A stretch of 64,000 bases of DNA from an uncultured Hungatella sp. (GCA_949879795.1 CATLBR010000001.1:62001-126000), one strand, 5' to 3'. Counted from the first letter of the stretch, positions 42,239-52,687 are shown. Notes: generated by a model not told the origin, from the letters alone. Translations and numbers: made by a program.

Positions 42239-42631
42239 ATGAAGCAATATGAACCATTACTGTATCAATGGGTAATTAATGAAAATAGGGGTTTTACAAT
42301 TGAAAAATATTTAGTGAACCTGGGTGCTCAAAAAATTTTAATATATGGTGCCGGGGTTATTGGAGAATTGCTTTTTCAGGTTTTAAGAAAAGGAGAAATA
42401 CAAGTCCTTGGATTTGTTGATCAAAATAAAGGTTTATTATTGGAGGAGCTACATGGTGTTCCAATAACAACACTTGATCAGGTGGAAAATATTTGGAATT
42501 GCGATATCATTGTAGTGACATTGGGTCATATGTATTATGAAATTAAAGATAGAATAAAAGGTTATAATAAGGAATTGCAAACAATTTCTATCGAAGATAT
42601 AGTATACGGAATGATGCGGGGTGATGAATGA
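42239..42631 (+). CDS. Stand-alone Rossmann-module protein
   Basis: 130 residues consisting almost only of the module that recurs across this cluster: ILIYGAGVIGELLFQVLR near residues 33-50, then a strand ending GFVDQNKG. The glycine motif and acidic strand end fit dinucleotide or nucleotide-sugar binding. It overlaps the next gene by 4 bases. Alone it may act as an oxidoreductase-like or adaptor subunit. Confidence 0.7.
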   Translation: MKQYEPLLYQWVINENRGFTIEKYLVNLGAQKILIYGAGVIGELLFQVLRKGEIQVLGFVDQNKGLLLEELHGVPITTLDQVENIWNCDIIVVTLGHMYYEIKDRIKGYNKELQTISIEDIVYGMMRGDE

Positions 42632-43521
42632 AATATAATTACGTTTTAATTGAGGAAAACCAAGAATACTTGCGTTATTTTTTTGGAGGATTTATTAACC
42701 ATACAGAGAGACAATTTCTTCAAATGAAAAACGAATCTTTTGTTGTGGATGTCAGAGATCTGAATATTAAAAAAAAGCGTAATGGGAAGTTATATTGCTT
42801 TATCATAGGAGGACGTATTTATGAATACTATGGAAATTATTTAATCTCTTATCTTAGGGCACATTATCCAAATTGTAAAATTATTCTTGAATTAATAGAT
42901 CTCGTGAAAAGATATGAGTTTGAAACCGGCAATTTAAAGAAATGGTTTGATCTTGTCATAGTATTTGAAGAGGGAGACGCAAAAACGTATAATTTGAGAT
43001 ATTTCCCAATGACATATGAGTATTCATCGGTAAAACCATATAATATGAAATCAGATTTCTTTTTTGTGGGTGGCGGAAATCAACAGAAAGGAAGATTTCA
43101 AGAAGTAATGAAATTATATCGGATTCTCACAGAAAAAGGGTATGAATGTGATTTCTGGTTGGCCGATGTCCCTAAGGAGTTACAGGATGCTTTATCTGGA
43201 GTTCATTATGGATATTTGCCTTTTTCTGACGTGCTGTCCCATATAGAGAGTACCAAGTGTATTGTTGAAATTGTCCAGAAAGGAATGTCATCAGCGACTA
43301 TCCGTCTGATTAATTCAATTTTATATGGAAAACATTTATTGACTAATGTAAAAACAATTGAAAATGATGAAGTGTATGGAAAATATAGTGAACATGTACA
43401 TGTAATATCCAATGATATGGATTTTAGTTTTATCAATGAGAAGACTACTTACGATGTATTAAAAGCGAGAATGTTATTCTCAAATGATTCCTTTATAAAT
43501 AATATAGAAAAAATTATATAA
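42628..43521 (+). CDS. Probable GT-B-type glycosyltransferase
   Basis: 297 residues. The C-terminal half looks like a GT-B nucleotide-sugar lobe: SDFFFVGGGNQQKGRFQEVM, then GYLPFSDVLSHIESTKCIVE and QKGMSSATIRLINSILYGK, where an acidic/SxATxR helix would hold the donor. The N-terminal half has the alternating strands of an acceptor lobe. ATGA overlap with the preceding Rossmann-module gene suggests they work as a pair. Specificity unknown. Confidence 0.65.
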   Translation: MKYNYVLIEENQEYLRYFFGGFINHTERQFLQMKNESFVVDVRDLNIKKKRNGKLYCFIIGGRIYEYYGNYLISYLRAHYPNCKIILELIDLVKRYEFETGNLKKWFDLVIVFEEGDAKTYNLRYFPMTYEYSSVKPYNMKSDFFFVGGGNQQKGRFQEVMKLYRILTEKGYECDFWLADVPKELQDALSGVHYGYLPFSDVLSHIESTKCIVEIVQKGMSSATIRLINSILYGKHLLTNVKTIENDEVYGKYSEHVHVISNDMDFSFINEKTTYDVLKARMLFSNDSFINNIEKII

Positions 43522-43525
43522 ATGT

Positions 43526-44956
43526 GTGGAAAAACAGATGATCACTACTAGATACGTTTTTGGTGCGGGTAAGATGGGAAATCAGGTTGTCGAAATTTTA
43601 AAAAGACTTCAATTAAAGGTTGCGTATATTTTTGACAATGATGAAAAAAAGTGGGGAACAGATATATTGGGGGTTTCGATTATTGGATTTGAAAAACAGT
43701 ATCTTTTAAAAGAAGGAAGCCTTATATATGTAGCGTGTGTAGATTATCAGAGAATCGTTGATCAAATGAAAAGGGAGGGTATTCCTGATAAAAAAATAAT
43801 TATTGTAGATTCAATTTTTGCAGATAACTTCTTAAGGGATATCGCGTGTCATATTATCTCCTTGATAAAGACGGAAGTGCTGGACGAAACATTACAGTAT
43901 GACGTGCTATTTGATTTGTCAGGGGGGATGGTGCTGGGAGGGGTTGAGCGATGGAACTATGGTTTGGCAGAAAAACTCAAGGAAAGAAAAATAAGTGCCT
44001 CTTATTTTGTTGTTACAAATAAGGATTGTAAGATGGAAGATATGACTTATCCATCAATTAATATAAATGAAGCGGCGGATATAATTTCTTATGTGAAAAA
44101 AATAGTTGAGGTAAGTCCAAAGGTGATTGTTTGTAATTTTCCTTTTTCTATTATGAAAGCAGCATGTATAGTAAAACATTACTACAATAGGGATTTGAAG
44201 ATTATAGCGATTATTCATAGTGATCTTAACTTATATTATAGAACATATGAATTTTGGGAAAAGGATATTGACGTTTGTATTGGGATAAGTGCCAAGATCG
44301 AAAAGATGATAAAGTCTAATCAGCGATTATCACACAAATTTATGAGATTACATTGGAAAACAAATATTCTGTTATCAAAAAAGCACATATATTCAAAAGG
44401 CAGGGAGGCGATCCGGATAGGTTATGCTGGACGTATTGTTGAATATCCGAAACGATTGGATCGAATGATTCCAATTGCCAAAGATTTGGTAAAAAGAGAT
44501 GTAAATTTCAGAATTCAAATTGCAGGAGATGGGGCATATCGCACGGAACTCGAAGATAGAATACAAAAAAATGATTTGCGGAGTTATTTCCAATTCCTTG
44601 GACAACTTGATCATGACCGGATGCAAGAATTTTGGGAGAATCAGGATATTTATCTAAATTGTTCAGATTATGAAGGGCATAGTATTGCACAGGCAGAGGC
44701 CATGGCATCAGGAGCTGTTCCGGTAATGATGGATGTATCCGGGGCTCAAGATGACATAGAAAACGGCGAAAATGGGTTTGTTACTCCTGTGGGAGATGTG
44801 AAGGCGATGGCTAAAAAAATAGACTGGCTCTATCGAAACCGAAATTTACTTCCGGTTATGGGGGAAAAGTCAAGAAGAAAGATAGAAACCAATAACAAGC
44901 TGGCAGACGATGATTTGGAAATACTAATAAATGAGATTATGAAAGCAGTGGTATAG
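43526..44956 (+). CDS. Rossmann module fused to a GT4-family glycosyltransferase
   Basis: 476 residues; GTG at 43526, or ATG at 43538 four codons later. Residues ~8-115 form the recurring module (TRYVFGAGKMGNQVVEI, VAYIFDNDEKKWG). Residues ~125-475 form a GT-B fold of family GT4: FDLSGGMVLGGVERWNYGLA, IRIGYAGRIVEYPKRLDRMI, and the donor-binding CSDYEGHSIAQAEAMASGAV with its E-x7-E-like pattern. The GT4 half should transfer a sugar to the growing glycan. Confidence 0.88.
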   Translation: MEKQMITTRYVFGAGKMGNQVVEILKRLQLKVAYIFDNDEKKWGTDILGVSIIGFEKQYLLKEGSLIYVACVDYQRIVDQMKREGIPDKKIIIVDSIFADNFLRDIACHIISLIKTEVLDETLQYDVLFDLSGGMVLGGVERWNYGLAEKLKERKISASYFVVTNKDCKMEDMTYPSININEAADIISYVKKIVEVSPKVIVCNFPFSIMKAACIVKHYYNRDLKIIAIIHSDLNLYYRTYEFWEKDIDVCIGISAKIEKMIKSNQRLSHKFMRLHWKTNILLSKKHIYSKGREAIRIGYAGRIVEYPKRLDRMIPIAKDLVKRDVNFRIQIAGDGAYRTELEDRIQKNDLRSYFQFLGQLDHDRMQEFWENQDIYLNCSDYEGHSIAQAEAMASGAVPVMMDVSGAQDDIENGENGFVTPVGDVKAMAKKIDWLYRNRNLLPVMGEKSRRKIETNNKLADDDLEILINEIMKAVV

Positions 44957-44962
44957 AAAGAT

Positions 44963-46891
44963 ATGGAGTTGGCAGATATGAAACTGGCGTTTGATGCGAA
45001 AGTATTACAGAGCAAGAAACTAGCGGTATATGGAACCGGCAGGAATGCCAGCGATTTTTTTGCTGCATATGGAGAGAAATTTGATATTGTCTGCGTTATA
45101 GACCCTGTAAAATCAGGTGGATACTTTTTCCAGAAGAAAATATTGCCCATAGAAGACGCAATAAGAACAGTGGAAGCCATAGTTATTTGCGCGTCTGTTA
45201 ACATAGAATTGATTATTTATGACAGAATAGGTTCTTTGTGTTATAAAAAGGGAATTGAACTATATGGAATAAATGGAGGAAACCTGTATCAGTTCTTCGG
45301 AACAGGATTTAATAAAAATGTGTCAAAAGAAGAATTTTTGAGACAGATAGATCTTCATGATGTAATTAGTTTTGATCTTTTTGATACACTGATTGCAAGA
45401 AGAACGTTGTATCCGGCAGATGTATATAATATTGTTCAATTAAGGATGACAAATGTCGGGGTAGAACTTGACAATTATTATTTTAATCGTGTACAAACAG
45501 AACTTTCTCTTGTAACTACAAAGGATTTTTTGTTGGACGAAATATATAATCGTTTGCAGATAGTATATGACTTAGACGAAGCAACAAAAGAGAGAGTGAA
45601 GGAGACAGAACTTCAGGTCGAAAGAGAGGTTAGTATCTCTCGCAAAGATATTTTAAATATGTTTGAGTATGCTATTTCTAAAGGTAAAAGAATTTTTATC
45701 CTGACAGATATGTACCTTCCAAAAGTGTTCCTTAAGGAGTTGTTAGATAAACAGGGGATTAAGAGATATGAGGATATTTTAATATCTGGAGAATTGCGCG
45801 TGAATAAATGTAATGGTATGTACGCTTATTTCAAAGAGCTGGTAAGAAGCACAAATATTATTCATGTTGGTGATAACTATATGTCAGATGGGTATTTCGC
45901 CAGAAAAGAAGGAATTGATGTATGTCTCATTTCATCCGCAAGGGATTTACTGATGGAGTCAGAATATCAAAGCATTATGAATTATTCTGGCAGTATCTAT
46001 GAGAACGTGATGGCAGGTATGTTTGCTGCAGAGGCATTTGGTAATACATTAATTCAACCAAAACTAAAACTAGAAGTTATGACTGAATACTCAGAGCTAT
46101 TTTTAGCCCCTCTTGTTACAGGATTTGTTATATGGATTGCTCTGGAAGCAAAAAGAAATCTTTATGAAAAGGTGTTATTTGCGGCAAGAGATGGTTTTTT
46201 GTTGCTGGATCTCTATGAAAAATTGCGGAAGTTTTATCCAGAGTATAACCTTCCGGAGGGAATATATTTGTATACTTCAAGAAAAGCCGTGTGGAATATT
46301 TATGAAAATAAATCGGATATAGATAAGAAAAAACATAATTATATTCAGTATCTGAAAAAATTGAAATTAAGAAAGAACGGAAAGTACGCATTTGTTGATC
46401 TGATTTCACGCGGAACTACACAAGCTGCACTTGAAGCGATTTTTTTTGATAAGCTGGAGGGATTATATCTGACACAATATATTAAAAATGACGGGTTTCA
46501 GAATAATATGCGTATTCATTCGTTATATAAAGAAACTCCGATTACAAATATGTATTTTACAGAGAGCTGTAATTTGATTTTGGAAACATTTTTGTCATCC
46601 ATGGAACCCTCAATCCAGGAGATTGGTGAAGATGGAAAGTTAATATTTCAGGACGAATTTCGTACAGACATACAGTTGGATATGATCCGCGGTGTTCAGC
46701 AAGCGATCTGTAATTATTTCGAAATATATAGTAAGTTGTGTGGAATGAAACCATGCAATAAAGAACTCATGAGGACAATCTGGAAATTAAGAAAAAAAGC
46801 GGATATGGAAATAATCAGACAGGTTATAAAAGATATGAAAATAGAAGATTCCCTAAATGGGGATAAGATTTTTTTTGAGAGTCAGCTTTAG
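44963..46891 (+). CDS. Rossmann module fused to a HAD-superfamily protein (COG5610 type)
   Basis: 642 residues; an in-frame ATG at 44978 has the better RBS (GGAG). Residues ~18-110 are the cluster's module (LAVYGTGRNASDFFAAYG). HAD motifs follow: DLFDT (138-142), ILTDMYLP, and HVGDNYMSDG. The C-terminal ~300 residues are characteristic of COG5610 proteins of polysaccharide clusters (FAARDGFLLLDLYEKL, FVDLISRGTTQAAL). Probably a phosphatase or phosphotransferase acting on glycan intermediates. A related gene lies at 54141. Confidence 0.85.
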   Translation: MELADMKLAFDAKVLQSKKLAVYGTGRNASDFFAAYGEKFDIVCVIDPVKSGGYFFQKKILPIEDAIRTVEAIVICASVNIELIIYDRIGSLCYKKGIELYGINGGNLYQFFGTGFNKNVSKEEFLRQIDLHDVISFDLFDTLIARRTLYPADVYNIVQLRMTNVGVELDNYYFNRVQTELSLVTTKDFLLDEIYNRLQIVYDLDEATKERVKETELQVEREVSISRKDILNMFEYAISKGKRIFILTDMYLPKVFLKELLDKQGIKRYEDILISGELRVNKCNGMYAYFKELVRSTNIIHVGDNYMSDGYFARKEGIDVCLISSARDLLMESEYQSIMNYSGSIYENVMAGMFAAEAFGNTLIQPKLKLEVMTEYSELFLAPLVTGFVIWIALEAKRNLYEKVLFAARDGFLLLDLYEKLRKFYPEYNLPEGIYLYTSRKAVWNIYENKSDIDKKKHNYIQYLKKLKLRKNGKYAFVDLISRGTTQAALEAIFFDKLEGLYLTQYIKNDGFQNNMRIHSLYKETPITNMYFTESCNLILETFLSSMEPSIQEIGEDGKLIFQDEFRTDIQLDMIRGVQQAICNYFEIYSKLCGMKPCNKELMRTIWKLRKKADMEIIRQVIKDMKIEDSLNGDKIFFESQL

Positions 46892-46900
46892 AGGTGAGAT

Positions 46901-47953
46901 ATGGAAAAAATTGAAAAAATTCTGCATAAAGATAGAGAAGAAATTGTTAGTTTTTGTCATCGACATAATTCCATATTTATTTATGGCGCTGGAGAAGTTG
47001 CGCAAAAAATGATTTTATATTTAAAAGAGGAAGAGATAGAGATCAAGGGAATTGTCGTTGGAAACGGACATAAAAAGGAAACAACATATTGTGGATGTTA
47101 TGTGACGGAAATAGATGATTGGGTATACGAAGCGTCGGATGGTATTATTCTTGGAATTGCAGAGGATAAGCAGAAACGGGTATTTGATGATTTACTCTGC
47201 GCAGGCATGGATAAAAGGAACATCTATCTTCAAAAGATTTTCGGACAACAGCTTTCCCTATGGAACAATTCCGCTATATCCATAGACGAGAATAAGGACG
47301 GGAAATTTTTTGTATCCAAAAAAGAATTGGATGAACTTGGAATACAGTATAAAACGGATAAGAGTAGTCAACATCATAATTATCTCAGAAAGTATGAATT
47401 TTTTCTGGAATCTTATAGAACTTATGAAATGAATGTCTTGGAACTGGGAGTGTTTAATGGTGGTAGTCTAAGTATGTGGGAAAAATATTTTGAAAAGGCA
47501 TTCATTTACGGCGTGGATATTAATCCGGATTGCCAAAAGTATGAGAACGCGAGAAGGAAGGTTATAATATGTGATTTATCCAAGAAGGAGTCCTATGTTA
47601 CCCTTAAGGGGCTTGAACCGATGATTATTGTAGATGATGCTTCCCATATGTGGAGCCACCAGATTAAAGCGTTGTGTTACTTATTTCCATCTCTAAAAAA
47701 CGGTGGTATTTACATCATAGAAGATCTTGGAACTAATTTTTCAGAGAGATATGTCTATAACTATGATGACGCGTCGGTTTCCTGTTATGAATTGCTGCAA
47801 GAAATTGCCAAAATAGTCACGAGTGGAGAAATGCCGGTTTTATCTGACATGAAACCGAAATCTATACCCTTTGCTGATGAGATAGTTTCTCTCGCGAAAC
47901 AGATAGAGATGATTGCGTTTATCCGAGAGTCCTGTATTATGATTAAAAAATAA
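46901..47953 (+). CDS. Rossmann module fused to a class I SAM methyltransferase
   Basis: 350 residues. The module is N-terminal (SIFIYGAGEVAQKMILYL, ~25-120). The methyltransferase half (~145-345) has motif I ELGVFNGGSLSMW, GVDINPDCQKYENA and VDDASHMWSHQI, a pattern like macrocin-type O-methyltransferases. KTDKSSQHHNYLRKYE is also family-typical. It probably O-methylates a sugar in the glycan. RBS GAGGTGAG. Confidence 0.85.
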   Translation: MEKIEKILHKDREEIVSFCHRHNSIFIYGAGEVAQKMILYLKEEEIEIKGIVVGNGHKKETTYCGCYVTEIDDWVYEASDGIILGIAEDKQKRVFDDLLCAGMDKRNIYLQKIFGQQLSLWNNSAISIDENKDGKFFVSKKELDELGIQYKTDKSSQHHNYLRKYEFFLESYRTYEMNVLELGVFNGGSLSMWEKYFEKAFIYGVDINPDCQKYENARRKVIICDLSKKESYVTLKGLEPMIIVDDASHMWSHQIKALCYLFPSLKNGGIYIIEDLGTNFSERYVYNYDDASVSCYELLQEIAKIVTSGEMPVLSDMKPKSIPFADEIVSLAKQIEMIAFIRESCIMIKK

Positions 47954-48009
47954 TCTTGAATAAATAAGGAAACACAAAAGACGTTATTCTTTTGTTATGG
48001 GATTTAAAA

Positions 48010-49134
48010 ATGGTCAGATTAGGAATCTACGTAGTTTATGATGCTGACGGAATCATAGACGAATATATCGCAAAAGTACTGGCCGGGCTGCGGCCACATC
48101 TGTCGAAGCTGATCGTTGTCTGCAATTTTACAAAGGCAGAAGGTGGGCTGGGCTACATTGAGGAATATGCCGATGAAATCAAATATCGCAGGAATCTCGG
48201 ATTTGATGCCGGCGCGTATAAAGACGTGTTCCGGGAATTATTTGCTTCAGGCGGGGTACGTAACTTTGATGAAATCCTTTTGGCGAACGATTCATTTTAT
48301 GGGCCTGTGGACAGCTTTAGCCAGGTCTTTTCATCTATGGACAAACTGGATTGTGATTACTGGGGACTTACAAAATACCCAGGCGGCATCTACGAAGGGC
48401 TGGAGATATCACCCCATATCCAGAGCTATTTTATGTGCTTTAGGCGAGATGTGGTAAGCAGCAAGGGGTTTTATGACTTTTGGCTTGGTATGGAGTACCC
48501 GGAGACATTCATTGACGCGGTATTTCATTTTGAGTTTTGTCTGAACCGTGTCCTGGCGGAGTCCGGATTTACAGGGAAGGCATATACAGAAAGAGAGACG
48601 GGCAGGCTGGAAGTGAAATACGGGGAAAATCCTTACATGAAATACCCATATGAGTTGTTAAAGGATTTTGGGATGCCTGTGATTAAAAGAAAGGCCCTTG
48701 ATTTTGAAAATGATGGGTTCAGTGATGCTATTGCCGCTTTCTCTTATATTGACAGATATAAAAAGTTTGACGTGAGCATGATCAGAAACCACCTGATGAG
48801 GACATCGCAGCGGCCAGGCACCTCCCCGGCATTTGACCTAGGTGCCCTGCAGGCTTTTTATGGACGGCACAGAAATATATACATATATGGGGCCGGTGGG
48901 TGGGGAAGAAATTTGGCTGCCTATTTCGCGTATAAAGGATGGGAATTTAAAAAATTTATTGTTTCGGACAGTAGCGGGCGGAAAGAAAATGTAATTTCCT
49001 ATGATGAAGCCGAACTGGATGAATCAGACGGAATCATTATCGCTGTGGGAAAAAAGAAAGTGATAGAAGAGATATATGGCAATGTGTCAAAGAGGCATAA
49101 CGCAGAGCATATTTTCAAGCCATCATATATCTGA
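48010..49134 (+). CDS. RgpF-like rhamnan synthesis protein with C-terminal Rossmann module
   Basis: 374 residues from the ATG at 48010; a TTG at 47992 is possible. Residues ~1-260 match the rhamnan synthesis F family (VRLGIYVVYDADGIIDEYIA; RRNLGFDAGAYKDVFREL; ILLANDSFYGPVDSF). The last ~95 residues are the module (IYIYGAGGWGRNLAAYF, KKFIVSDSSG). RgpF-type proteins elongate or modify rhamnose polymers, which fits the rml operon at 22-25 kb. Base composition starts to rise here. Confidence 0.85.
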   Translation: MVRLGIYVVYDADGIIDEYIAKVLAGLRPHLSKLIVVCNFTKAEGGLGYIEEYADEIKYRRNLGFDAGAYKDVFRELFASGGVRNFDEILLANDSFYGPVDSFSQVFSSMDKLDCDYWGLTKYPGGIYEGLEISPHIQSYFMCFRRDVVSSKGFYDFWLGMEYPETFIDAVFHFEFCLNRVLAESGFTGKAYTERETGRLEVKYGENPYMKYPYELLKDFGMPVIKRKALDFENDGFSDAIAAFSYIDRYKKFDVSMIRNHLMRTSQRPGTSPAFDLGALQAFYGRHRNIYIYGAGGWGRNLAAYFAYKGWEFKKFIVSDSSGRKENVISYDEAELDESDGIIIAVGKKKVIEEIYGNVSKRHNAEHIFKPSYI

Positions 49135-49157
49135 CGCTGTCAACGGGAATAGACACG

Positions 49158-50051
49158 ATGTGGGGGGTAAAAGTGAAGCCATTGGTTACATTGCTCTGGG
49201 GCATGGGCGGGGATTTTTCAGGCTATATAAACCTTGTTCAGGCGCTTGAATTCAGAAATGAAATAACTGTAACGGGAATTACTGCCGGGGATATCCCATA
49301 CAGAAAAGTATATGGGTACCGGACAATCCCAAAGACTGCAATAAGCAGTATGGAAATCGATTTGATTATTGTGATGACAGATAAAGCCTACCTTGAAATT
49401 GAGAATGAAATTGCGAGGCTGGGCATTGAGGCGGGAGTGATCCCATGTAAAGTGCTTTCTATCCCTGGATTCAGGGTAAAAGAATATTTGGACATAAAGA
49501 ATAGTATTCCTACATATTTCTCTGTAAACTGCTGGGCGGGGCTTTTGTACCACCGTCTGAGGCTCCCTTTCTGCTCGCCGACCGTCAATATGTTCATTGA
49601 AGGAAGGGATTATATTAGATTTTTAAAAAGTCCTAAAGCATATATGGAAGCAGACCTGGAATTTAAAGGAACCGGATATGACGAGTACTTAGGGAGAGAA
49701 TATCCAATCGCGCTTTGCAAAGATATGGAGTTGCACCTAAACCATTATGTTGATTTTACAGGGGCAAAGAGTAAATGGGAAGAAAGAAGGGCTAGAATCA
49801 ATTGGAAACGGATCATTGTGATGATGTATACGGAAGACAGGGGAATAGCAAAGGAATTTTCCATGCTGCCGTATCCGAAAAAGATGTGTTTTGTTCCTTT
49901 TGATGCGGATTTGGACGGTGTTTACAAAATTGGGCTGCCAAGGAGGGACAATATGTTTTTTGAGATTGTCAATGGAATTGTGTCCGGCAGATACCAGTAT
50001 TATAACATTTTAGGTCTCGCGAAAGGAGTGGTAGAGAAGGTTGTCGAATAG
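49158..50051 (+). CDS. DUF1919 protein with N-terminal Rossmann-like module
   Basis: 297 residues. The N-terminal ~100 residues contain a variant of the module (LLWGMGGDFSGYINLVQ, VTGITAGD). The rest matches DUF1919, with the hallmark segment NCWAGLLYHRLRLPFCSPTV and FIEGRDYIRFLKSP. DUF1919 proteins occur in capsule and exopolysaccharide clusters; the reaction is unknown. The last 11 bases overlap the next gene. Confidence 0.8.
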   Translation: MWGVKVKPLVTLLWGMGGDFSGYINLVQALEFRNEITVTGITAGDIPYRKVYGYRTIPKTAISSMEIDLIIVMTDKAYLEIENEIARLGIEAGVIPCKVLSIPGFRVKEYLDIKNSIPTYFSVNCWAGLLYHRLRLPFCSPTVNMFIEGRDYIRFLKSPKAYMEADLEFKGTGYDEYLGREYPIALCKDMELHLNHYVDFTGAKSKWEERRARINWKRIIVMMYTEDRGIAKEFSMLPYPKKMCFVPFDADLDGVYKIGLPRRDNMFFEIVNGIVSGRYQYYNILGLAKGVVEKVVE

Positions 50052-51339
50052 GGAGATTTGTAAACTGTCTATCATTGTCCCGGTGCATAACATGGAACAG
50101 TATATTGAACGATGTTTGGCCTCAATGATGCGGATTACTCACGAGGAAGTAGAGATACTCTGCATTGATGACGGGTCAACGGACAACTCCTTGAAGAAAT
50201 GCGAGAAATTTGCTTTGAGGGACAAGCGGGTAAGGGTTATCCATCAGGACAACAGAGGACTGCCGGCGGCCAGAAACAGAGGTCTCGCCGCAGCCAGGGG
50301 GGAATACATATCATTTGTTGACAGCGACGACTGGATAGACAGCCGCCTGCTGGGGGATTTCATCGGGTTCCTGGATGGCAACCTCACTGTCGATCTGTGT
50401 GTCGGCGGGGCAGTCCGGAACTATCCTGACGGTTCAGAGGTTCCCATGTTCGAGAAATCCTTGCCCAGGCTGCTAGGCCGGGATGAGGCACTGCAGGAGA
50501 TGGTCGCCGGAAGGATATTCTTCTGGTATATGTGGGGGAAGGTTTACAGGCGTAGCGTATTTGAAGGGTTTTCCGCGGATGAGGCTGTGACCACGTGTGA
50601 GGACCTGGACTCTCTGTGGCAGCTGTTCCGATCCGGCAGGATCAGGGATGTCTGGTACTCACCACAATATAAATATCACTATTACTACAATACGTGTGGG
50701 ATGACAGAGGGGAAAAACCGGATAGGGAGGCACAAAAGTGACCTGTATGTTTTTGAGAAGATATTGAAGGACAGCGGCAAAGAAAATCCAGAGGTCATGG
50801 CCCGGATCCGGGACAGAGCGCTTCAGTCCATCTACAGTATTTTAAAGGAATGCTGTTTCCTGGACGGACAGCTAAAGGATATTAGCGGCTATCTGGAAAA
50901 GGCCGCCGCGATTTTGAACGGAATGGGTTTCGGGGAAAAAAGACGATGTATGGCAGCCTGGAGGCTGGAACAGATGGTCCAGGATGAGGGTTACATCAGA
51001 GATTTTTTTGGCTCTCCGTTTTCTTCTATGTGTGATGCAGTATCAGAGGCAAAAAATTTCCCCCAAAAATATATTTATGGGATCGGAGCAGTATCTCAAT
51101 ATGTAACAGCCATGATGCTGGAGGCCGGTGATTTCGACGGCTTTGTAATCTCCGACAGCCGGCCAAGCCCGCTGACCTTCGCCGGCAAGCCGGTTTACCA
51201 TTTGTCAAACCTGCCAAGGGGAGGGAAAAAGGCGGTCATTCTGGCCGTAAACAGGAAGAACCAAAAAGAGATCATGGAAGGGCTGGACGAGGATGGGGAC
51301 ACGACGGTGCTGGCCCCAGATATCCCGGAGGATTTTTGA
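50041..51339 (+). CDS. GT2-family glycosyltransferase with C-terminal Rossmann module
   Basis: 432 residues from a TTG start overlapping the DUF1919 gene. The GT-A domain shows SIIVPVHNMEQYIERCL, CIDDGSTDNS, the acceptor motif GLPAARNRGLAAARGEYISF and the metal-binding DxD as VDSDDWID. The C-terminal ~100 residues are the module in degenerate form (YIYGIGAVSQYVTAMML, GFVISDS). It should transfer a sugar from a nucleotide donor. Confidence 0.9.
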   Translation: MSNREICKLSIIVPVHNMEQYIERCLASMMRITHEEVEILCIDDGSTDNSLKKCEKFALRDKRVRVIHQDNRGLPAARNRGLAAARGEYISFVDSDDWIDSRLLGDFIGFLDGNLTVDLCVGGAVRNYPDGSEVPMFEKSLPRLLGRDEALQEMVAGRIFFWYMWGKVYRRSVFEGFSADEAVTTCEDLDSLWQLFRSGRIRDVWYSPQYKYHYYYNTCGMTEGKNRIGRHKSDLYVFEKILKDSGKENPEVMARIRDRALQSIYSILKECCFLDGQLKDISGYLEKAAAILNGMGFGEKRRCMAAWRLEQMVQDEGYIRDFFGSPFSSMCDAVSEAKNFPQKYIYGIGAVSQYVTAMMLEAGDFDGFVISDSRPSPLTFAGKPVYHLSNLPRGGKKAVILAVNRKNQKEIMEGLDEDGDTTVLAPDIPEDF

Positions 51340-51340
51340 G

Positions 51341-52687
51341 ATGGAAAAGTACGCAGACCCAAAGGTCACAGTAATTATGTATGTAAAAAACGGGATGCCT
51401 TATTTCAGGCGTTCCCTGAACAGTGCCATCGGGCAGACGCTTCGGGACATAGAGGTGCTGGTCATTGACGGGGGGAGTACAGACGGCACATTGGAGGCCG
51501 CGAGAGAGGCATCCCAAAGGGACAGCCGTATCCGCATCCTCTCCTGCGGCCAGGGCAGCGTGGGTGCGCAGTTCAACCTGGGTGTGAGGGAGGCAAGAGG
51601 GGAATATATAGGGGTCTTGGAATCGGATGATTATATCCTCCCGGGGATGTACGAGGCAGAATACAGGTACGCGAAAGACAGGGGCTGCGATGTCCTCAGG
51701 GCGGACAACTATATTTTTTTTGAATTGGGCGGGCAGGAAATGAGGATCCGAACCAGGGTGTCCGGGGATAATTTTGTATATGGGAGAGAACTGAGAGCCG
51801 GGAGGGACGATGAGTGCATCCATATAGGCGGCAGCTATTGGACAGGCTTGTATAGGAGGGAATATCTTCTAAGCAAAGGGATCTGGATGAATGAATCCAA
51901 AGGGGCGGCTTACCAGGACTTTGGGTTTCTGTTCTTGGCATCGGCCATGGCTGAGTCCCTGTATTTCCTGGATGGAGCCTTCTACTGTTACCGGAAAGAC
52001 AATCCCGGCTCCTCATGCAACAGGCCGCAGGATATCCTCATGGTTCGTAAAGAGTATGATTTCCTGAAAAAGGAACTGATCAGCCGGAGGCTCTGGGATG
52101 AACTGAAAAAATACTACTATCTGTGGAAGATCCGGAATGAGCGGTGGTTTTACCGCAATCTGGACCGGGCAGGCCAGAAGCGTTTCCTGCCATATTTCTA
52201 TGAGGATTTGAAAAACGCCTCATTAGACCTCGCCGCCTTGGACGTAAAATGGAATATCAAAGAGAAAAGGCTTTTGGAACTGGCAGACACATCAGAACAG
52301 ATGTTCAAAAATCATCTGGAACTGCAGGGGAAGGAGTGGGAAAACGCCTGCGAAAAGATACAAAGCCTGGGCCGGGAGGACGAGCTGTACATCTTTGGGG
52401 CCGGGAATATCGGGCGGATTCTGTGCCGTTACCTGCGGGGCAGGGGGATCAACCCCAAGGCTTATATTGACAACAACCCGGCTTTTTGGGGGACAGAAGC
52501 TGAGCATGTAAGAGTACTCGCCCCAGATGATATGAAGCCGGGAGAGGGTGTTCTGTTCCTTATCTGTAGCGAGAATTATGCGGATGAGATACGGGCGGAT
52601 CTGGAGCGCAGAGGGGTTCTGGATACACAGATGGCTGTTGTGGATGACATGGATGCCTGTGTACGTTTTATCATAGGGTTGGGATGA
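51341..52687 (+). CDS. GT2-family glycosyltransferase with C-terminal Rossmann module
   Basis: 448 residues; the ATG at 51341 follows CCGGAGG and starts two bases after the previous stop, so the longer frame from 51293 is rejected. GT-A motifs: VTVIMYVKNGMPYFRRSLNS, VIDGGSTDGTLEAA, GVLESDDYILPGMYE. The module is at ~345-445 (LYIFGAGNIGRILCRYL, KAYIDNNPAFWG). It is followed by a 92-base gap before the next gene. Confidence 0.9.
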   Translation: MEKYADPKVTVIMYVKNGMPYFRRSLNSAIGQTLRDIEVLVIDGGSTDGTLEAAREASQRDSRIRILSCGQGSVGAQFNLGVREARGEYIGVLESDDYILPGMYEAEYRYAKDRGCDVLRADNYIFFELGGQEMRIRTRVSGDNFVYGRELRAGRDDECIHIGGSYWTGLYRREYLLSKGIWMNESKGAAYQDFGFLFLASAMAESLYFLDGAFYCYRKDNPGSSCNRPQDILMVRKEYDFLKKELISRRLWDELKKYYYLWKIRNERWFYRNLDRAGQKRFLPYFYEDLKNASLDLAALDVKWNIKEKRLLELADTSEQMFKNHLELQGKEWENACEKIQSLGREDELYIFGAGNIGRILCRYLRGRGINPKAYIDNNPAFWGTEAEHVRVLAPDDMKPGEGVLFLICSENYADEIRADLERRGVLDTQMAVVDDMDACVRFIIGLG